A stretch of DNA of 25,873 nt, taken from assembly GCA_045123975.1 (NCBI GenBank), contig JBGVKV010000024.1:1-25873 (forward strand). The letters run 5' to 3'. Position numbers and translations under genes: made by a program. The DNA is from SIG701 sp045123975 (GTDB taxonomy: Bacteria > Bacillota > Clostridia > Oscillospirales > CAG-272). Positions 22,183 to 25,873 of the stretch are shown piece by piece (within the stretch, counting starts at the first letter, position 1; every line of letters begins with the position of its first letter). The notes below the pieces were generated by a model, which did no database searches, was not told where the DNA came from, and saw only the letters and a list, made by a program, of their open reading frames with translations.

Positions 22183-22258
22183 TGGCGCGCCACGCAGGAT
22201 TCGAACCTGCGACCTACCGGTTCGTAGCCGGGCACTCTATCCACTGAGCTAGTAGCGC
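22183..22258 (-). tRNA. tRNA-Arg (anticodon ACG)
   Basis: A 76-base cloverleaf on the minus strand with encoded CCA. The acceptor GCGCTAC pairs with GTGGCGC (one G-U), the D-arm is GCTC-AGTGGATA-GAGT, the anticodon arm is CCCGG-CTACGAA-CCGGT giving ACG, and the T-arm is GCAGG-TTCGAAT-CCTGC. The outermost anticodon-stem pair is C-U, a small irregularity. A34 would be edited to inosine so that the tRNA reads CGU/CGC/CGA. It has its own promoter and terminator and stands alone. Confidence 0.96.
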
Positions 22259-22277
22259 ATCGCCTAAGCGCCTATAT

Positions 22278-22306
22278 ATAATAGCACAAAGGTCCTTGTT
22301 TGTCAA
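22278..22306 (-). promoter_or_regulatory. promoter of tRNA-Arg
   Basis: Minus-strand TTGACA (22306-22301), 17 bp, TATTAT (22283-22278), about 20 bases before the mature tRNA 5' end. Confidence 0.8.
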
Positions 22307-22592
22307 GAGAAATTTTCAGAAAATCTGCGTTTTTTATTTTCGCGGGGGATTTGTGAGAATAAATGCTGCCCGAAGGGGTATGCAAGGCGCCGGATAGGGC
22401 GTGGTTGGACGGGGATTTTCGGTACATTCGTAACACATGCACCACAAAATATGGTGTTCGCGATAGAGTGTGTCCCGGAATCTGTACAAAAGTGCCAATT
22501 TTGGCCGCAGATTTTTCAAGATAATTCTACACATGGGCAATATATATAAATTATTATGACGTTTTTTGTTGTGTATTCTGTAACGAATTGGC
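22307..22592. other. intergenic region upstream of nrdD, no gene recognised
   Basis: No plausible coding frame: the longest frame on the minus strand lacks a ribosome site and crosses the nrdD promoter. One notable word is CCACAAAATATGGTGT (22442-22457), which is partly palindromic and resembles an NrdR box, but it lies about 185 bases upstream of the nrdD start site and has no partner at the usual spacing. Nothing else was recognised; no cobalamin or other riboswitch core was seen. Confidence 0.5.
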
Positions 22593-22621
22593 TTGACAAG
22601 CCTCTCTTTTCCATATATAAT
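22593..22621 (+). promoter_or_regulatory. promoter of nrdD
   Basis: TTGACA, 17 bp, TATAAT: perfect. The transcript would begin near 22628 and leave a leader of about 98 bases that contains two NrdR-box-like sites. Confidence 0.85.
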
Positions 22622-22645
22622 AATCTTCGGCATATAGTGGCTTTG

Positions 22646-22691
22646 ACACAATATATTGCGTTTCCGGCCAGAAACGCGCCATATTATGTGC
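22646..22691 (+). promoter_or_regulatory. pair of NrdR-box-like sites
   Basis: ACACAATATATTGCGT (22646-22661) is close to the NrdR-box consensus acaCwAtATaTwGtgt. GCGCCATATTATGTGC (22676-22691) is a weaker copy whose start lies 30 bases further on, close to the roughly three-helical-turn spacing of known NrdR box pairs. They sit between the promoter and the start codon, where NrdR binding would block transcription when dATP is plentiful. The nrdR gene is not in this window. Confidence 0.7.
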
Positions 22692-22725
22692 TTGATATAC
22701 ATAAATTTAATTTTAGGAGAAGGCT

Positions 22726-25062
22726 ATGCTGACAAAAATCATTAAGCGGGACGGCCGCGAAGTACCCTTTAATATAGAGAAAATTGCCAACGCGATTTTT
22801 AAGGCTGCACAGGCAGTTGGCGGCAGCGATTACGACCAGGCAATGGCTCTGGCCTGCGAGGTTTCCGAGAAAGCGGACAAAATCAGCCGCGAAACCGGGG
22901 CAACTCCTACCGTAGAACAGATACAAGATATGGTGGAGCATATCCTCATCGAGCGCGGACACGCCCGCACCGCCAAGGAATACATCCTGTACCGCGCGGA
23001 GCGTACCAAGGTTCGTGAGATGAGCACCCGTCTGATGAAGGTGTACGAGGATCTGACCTTCCAGTCCGCCAAGGACAACGATATCAAGCGTGAGAACGCC
23101 AACATCGACGGCGATACCGCCATGGGTACCATGCTGAAATACGGCTCCGAGGGTGCCAAGCAGTTCAACGAGCTGTACATTCTGGATCCCAAGGTGTCCA
23201 AGGCCCACATCGAGGGCGATATCCATATCCACGATCTGGACTTCCTCACCCTGACCACCACCTGCTGTCAGATCGATCTTCTGAAGCTGTTTGAGAACGG
23301 ATTTTCTACCGGTCACGGCTTCCTTCGTGAGCCCAAGGATATTCGCAGCTATGCGGCCCTGGCCTGCATCGCCATTCAGGCGAACCAGAACGACCAGCAC
23401 GGCGGTCAGTCCATTCCCACTTTCGATTATGCTATGGCTCCCGGTGTCAAGAAGACCTATAAGAAGCTCTTCGCGGACGGCATTATGAAGGCACTGGCGC
23501 TGATCGGTGCCGACGAGCCGGAAGCTGCCAAGGATGCGATCCTGGCCGATCTGGCAGAGCGGGGAATCGAGCCCTCCCTGGGCACCGCCCGTGAGGTGGA
23601 GAATGCTTTGCAGGCATCTCTTATTCCTTACTGCAAGGACGACGCGGCCCGCGTGGCATCTGTGATCCTTTCCTTCACCCAGAAGGAAGTGGAGCGTGCG
23701 ACCTATCAGGCAATGGAAGCCCTCGTGCACAATCTGAACACCATGCACTCCCGTGCGGGTGCACAGATTCCCTTCTCCTCTCTGAACTACGGTACCGATA
23801 CTTCCCCCGAGGGACGCCTGGTTATGAAGAGCATCCTTCTTGCTACCGAAGCCGGTCTGGGCAAGGGCGAGACTCCCATCTTCCCCATTCAGATTTTCAA
23901 GGTAAAAGAGGGTGTCAACTACAATCCCCAGGATCCCAACTACGATTTGTTCAAGCTGGCGTGCCGCGTTTCCGCCAAACGCCTCTTCCCCAACTTCTCC
24001 TTCCTGGATGCGCCCTACAACGCGCAGTATTACAAAGAAGGCGACATCAACACCGAGGTGGCATACATGGGATGCCGTACCCGCGTGGTGGCCAACTACT
24101 ACGACCAGTCCCGTGAGATCGTGACCGGCCGCGGTAATCTGAGCTTTACCTCCGTGAATCTGCCCCGTATTGCCATCAATGCCCGCGGCAACGTGGACTG
24201 GTTCTTCGAGGAACTGGAGCGGAAGGTGCAGCTGGTGATCACCCAGCTTCTGGAGCGATTCAAGATCCAGTGCGGCAAGAGAGTGCGCAATTATCCCTTC
24301 CTGATGGGCAACGGAATCTGGATGGATTCCGACAAGCTGGGCGTGGACGACACGTTGGAGGAAGTGCTGAAGCACGGTACGTTGACCGTGGGCTTTATCG
24401 GCCTGGCCGAGGCGCTCAAGTCCCTGATCGGTGTGCACCACGGCGAAAGCGACGAGGCACAGCGTCTGGGTCTGGAGATCGTTGGCTTTATGCGCCGCCT
24501 GACGGATGAGGCTACCGTTAAGTACGGTCTCAACTTCTCCCTGATCGCAACTCCCGCCGAGGGACTTTCCGGCCGCTTCGTCCGTATGGACAAGAAGAAG
24601 TTCGGCGTGATTCCCGGCGTTACCGACAGAGATTACTATACCAACTCCTTCCACGTTCCGGTATATCACAATATTTCCGCCTACGAGAAGGTAAAGAAAG
24701 AGGGCCCCTATCACGCCCTTACCAACGGCGGACATATTACCTATATCGAATTGGACGGCGATCCGCTGGAGAATCTGGACGCCTTCGAGCAGGTAGTTCA
24801 CTACATGAAGGAGTGCGGTATTGGCTACGGTGCCATCAACCATCCCGTGGACCACGATCCCGTTTGCGGATACACCGGCATCATCGGCAATACATGCCCC
24901 AAGTGCGGACGCAGTGAGGATGACGGCAACGAGCCCTTCGAGCGCATCCGCCGTATCACCGGTTATCTGGTGGGCACGCTGGATAATTTCAACAATGCCA
25001 AGCGGTCCGAGGTGGAAGATCGTGTGAAGCACGGTATGGGCGGCACGGTCGAGCAGATCTGA
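22726..25062 (+). CDS. nrdD: anaerobic (class III) ribonucleoside-triphosphate reductase
   Basis: A 778-residue glycyl-radical enzyme that reduces ribonucleoside triphosphates to deoxy forms without oxygen. Residues 2-95 form an ATP-cone (KIIKRDGREVPFNIEKIANA), the allosteric domain that senses ATP/dATP. The core contains LTTTCCQIDL, HSRAGAQIPFSSLNYGTDTS, a likely catalytic cysteine in YMGCRTRVV, and FIGLAEAL. The C-terminus has a cysteine cluster (VCGYTG, NTCPKCGR) of the zinc site and the radical motif RRITGYLVGT with Gly746. The length is usual for NrdD with one cone. AGGAGAAGG precedes the ATG. The activating radical-SAM enzyme NrdG, often the next gene, does not follow: a terminator and an unrelated promoter come instead, so nrdG must lie elsewhere. 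Confidence 0.97.
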   Translation: MLTKIIKRDGREVPFNIEKIANAIFKAAQAVGGSDYDQAMALACEVSEKADKISRETGATPTVEQIQDMVEHILIERGHARTAKEYILYRAERTKVREMSTRLMKVYEDLTFQSAKDNDIKRENANIDGDTAMGTMLKYGSEGAKQFNELYILDPKVSKAHIEGDIHIHDLDFLTLTTTCCQIDLLKLFENGFSTGHGFLREPKDIRSYAALACIAIQANQNDQHGGQSIPTFDYAMAPGVKKTYKKLFADGIMKALALIGADEPEAAKDAILADLAERGIEPSLGTAREVENALQASLIPYCKDDAARVASVILSFTQKEVERATYQAMEALVHNLNTMHSRAGAQIPFSSLNYGTDTSPEGRLVMKSILLATEAGLGKGETPIFPIQIFKVKEGVNYNPQDPNYDLFKLACRVSAKRLFPNFSFLDAPYNAQYYKEGDINTEVAYMGCRTRVVANYYDQSREIVTGRGNLSFTSVNLPRIAINARGNVDWFFEELERKVQLVITQLLERFKIQCGKRVRNYPFLMGNGIWMDSDKLGVDDTLEEVLKHGTLTVGFIGLAEALKSLIGVHHGESDEAQRLGLEIVGFMRRLTDEATVKYGLNFSLIATPAEGLSGRFVRMDKKKFGVIPGVTDRDYYTNSFHVPVYHNISAYEKVKKEGPYHALTNGGHITYIELDGDPLENLDAFEQVVHYMKECGIGYGAINHPVDHDPVCGYTGIIGNTCPKCGRSEDDGNEPFERIRRITGYLVGTLDNFNNAKRSEVEDRVKHGMGGTVEQI

Positions 25063-25075
25063 TAAAATGGAAATG

Positions 25076-25104
25076 GGCTGCCGCAAAAAGCGGCGGCCTT
25101 TTTT
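25076..25104 (+). terminator. terminator of nrdD
   Basis: Nine-bp stem GGCTGCCGC / GCGGCGGCC (one T-G pair) with an AAAAA loop, followed by TTTTTT. Confidence 0.9.
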
Positions 25105-25114
25105 CGAAAGTCTG

Positions 25115-25143
25115 TTGCAATTTGATGGAACGTACTGTATAAT
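25115..25143 (+). promoter_or_regulatory. promoter of the truncated secreted-protein gene
   Basis: TTGCAA, 17 bp, TATAAT. Its -35 box begins only 11 bases after the nrdD terminator T-run; the start codon is about 27 bases downstream of the expected transcription start. Confidence 0.75.
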
Positions 25144-25176
25144 GGACACAGTGAGATAATGAAACCGGAGGGTTTT

Positions 25177-25873
25177 ATGCAAGTGAAGAGAATTTTGGCA
25201 GCCCTTGCCGCTGCTGTGCTGGTGCTGTCTGCCTGCGTGCTCGTCGCAGCCGCAAGCAAGGAAAACGTGATGGCGGATGCCACCTACGTGGGGAATTTTA
25301 ACATCTCCAGCTTCAACAAGGATTGGGAAGGGAAACCGGCGAATCCCACAAAGCTGATCGACGGTAAATACGGCGTGGGTCCTTCCAATACCGACGACAA
25401 CATGAACGGTAAAATGAAGGATAAATACGCCTATCACACCGCAGACGGTGTGGAGGATTACCACGGCACCTATCTGTGGGGAATTACTTTCGAGCTGGAT
25501 CGGGCCTATATGATTGACGGTGTCAGTGTGATGACAGCGGATCTGAGCACCTGCGGCATCGGAAATACGTATCCGATCCAGTGGGTGCAGAGAAGCTTCC
25601 ATATCCTGGTGAGCGATACCGGTGAGGCGGGCTCCTGGCAGATCGCCCATAAAGCGGAGGATCTGCACACCGAATACGAAAACGGCGAGTACAAGTACGT
25701 GAAGCCGTCCAATTCCCGGCCTATGGGATATTTCGTGTATACGGCGGAATTTGAGCCGGTGTATGCCAAGTACGTTATGTATGCGGCAACGGATCTGTCC
25801 TCCGATGCGATCAGCCAGACCAATTGGGTGAATATGACCGAGTTGGAGGTATACGGCGTGGAAACAGCCGAAA
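25177..25873 (+). CDS. secreted protein with discoidin-like domain (C-terminal part outside window)
   Basis: Partial: 232 codons are open to the window edge. The start ATG at 25177 follows CCGGAGGG. The N-terminus MQVKRILAALAAAVLVLSAC is a signal sequence with a possible lipobox L-S-A-C (Cys20); the following VLVAAASKENV could instead hold an ordinary signal-peptidase site. Residues about 40-228 (LIDGKYGVG, YLWGITFELDRAYMIDGVSV, SFHILVSDTGEAGSWQ, KYVMYAATDLSS, NMTELEVYGVE) follow the order of a galactose-binding/F5-8-type-C (discoidin) domain, ending with its characteristic ELEVYG strand. Such domains bind sugars or surfaces. What follows is unknown, and many proteins of this build carry a catalytic domain next. 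Confidence 0.75.
   Translation, partial: MQVKRILAALAAAVLVLSACVLVAAASKENVMADATYVGNFNISSFNKDWEGKPANPTKLIDGKYGVGPSNTDDNMNGKMKDKYAYHTADGVEDYHGTYLWGITFELDRAYMIDGVSVMTADLSTCGIGNTYPIQWVQRSFHILVSDTGEAGSWQIAHKAEDLHTEYENGEYKYVKPSNSRPMGYFVYTAEFEPVYAKYVMYAATDLSSDAISQTNWVNMTELEVYGVETAE

Noticed and set aside
22442..22457. Third NrdR-like box
   Set aside because: It is isolated, about 185 bases upstream of the transcription start, and lacks a partner at the proper spacing, so it is kept only as a note.
22307..22592. Riboswitch upstream of nrdD
   Set aside because: No conserved cobalamin, guanine or other riboswitch core was recognisable, and the perfect promoter lies downstream of most of this region.
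22334..22702. 122-codon minus-strand frame in the nrdD upstream region
   Set aside because: No ribosome site, no family, and it crosses the nrdD promoter and the NrdR-like boxes.
22684..25668. 994-codon open frame on the minus strand, opposite nrdD
   Set aside because: It runs through nrdD, its terminator and the next promoter. The product has no recognisable domain, and every conserved NrdD motif lies on the other strand.

Overview
The window looks like chromosome of a Gram-positive, low-oxygen Firmicute of class Clostridia, probably Oscillospirales or a relative. The grounds are strong AGGAGG-type ribosome sites, near-consensus TTGACA / 17 bp / TATAAT promoters, a class III (anaerobic) ribonucleotide reductase, and TnpV and DUF6809 proteins typical of clostridial mobile DNA. 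Taxonomy is inference from content only.

Two base compositions meet near position 8,130-8,170. The left part (1-8,130) is visibly AT-richer and looks like an accessory island. It carries nine genes packed head to tail on the minus strand: a heterodimeric ABC exporter pair, a HicB/DinB-like protein, two Nudix hydrolases, a nucleoside phosphorylase, a GNAT acetyltransferase, a small membrane protein and a truncated SAM methyltransferase. Ahead of them stand a consensus promoter, a 23-codon leader peptide and two tandem terminator hairpins. This is the layout of ribosome-mediated attenuation as known for Bacillus subtilis bmrB-bmrCD. A seven-base stretch at the end of the leader can pair with the 3' arm of the first terminator, which gives a testable antitermination switch. 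Upstream lie a TnpV/DUF6809 pair, the likely mobile-element remnant.

The GC-richer chromosomal part starts with a PHP-family histidinol-phosphatase (minus strand) divergent from a nucleoside-catabolism operon, deoC-deoD-deoB::cdd-pdp (9,143-13,448). Its third gene is one continuous ORF that joins a full phosphopentomutase to a full cytidine deaminase. Together these enzymes would deaminate cytidine-type nucleosides, phosphorolyse purine and pyrimidine nucleosides, isomerise (deoxy)ribose-1-phosphate and cleave deoxyribose-5-phosphate. A bidirectional terminator separates the operon from a small lipoprotein gene, which is divergent from an ECF-transporter S component.

From 14,614 to 20,704 one promoter and one terminator frame a second operon: a MurJ/MviN-family flippase, a GT4 glycosyltransferase, a 992-residue secreted and C-terminally membrane-anchored protein, and a small membrane protein. 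It is probably a surface-glycan or envelope locus. After it come a REP-like GC-rich inverted repeat, an AT-rich XRE-type regulator gene whose promoter carries two perfect palindromes, and a tRNA-Arg(ACG).

The right end holds nrdD, with two NrdR-box-like sites between promoter and start codon, and a truncated secreted protein with a discoidin-like C-terminal half. No CRISPR array, rRNA, intact integrase or complete insertion sequence was seen.
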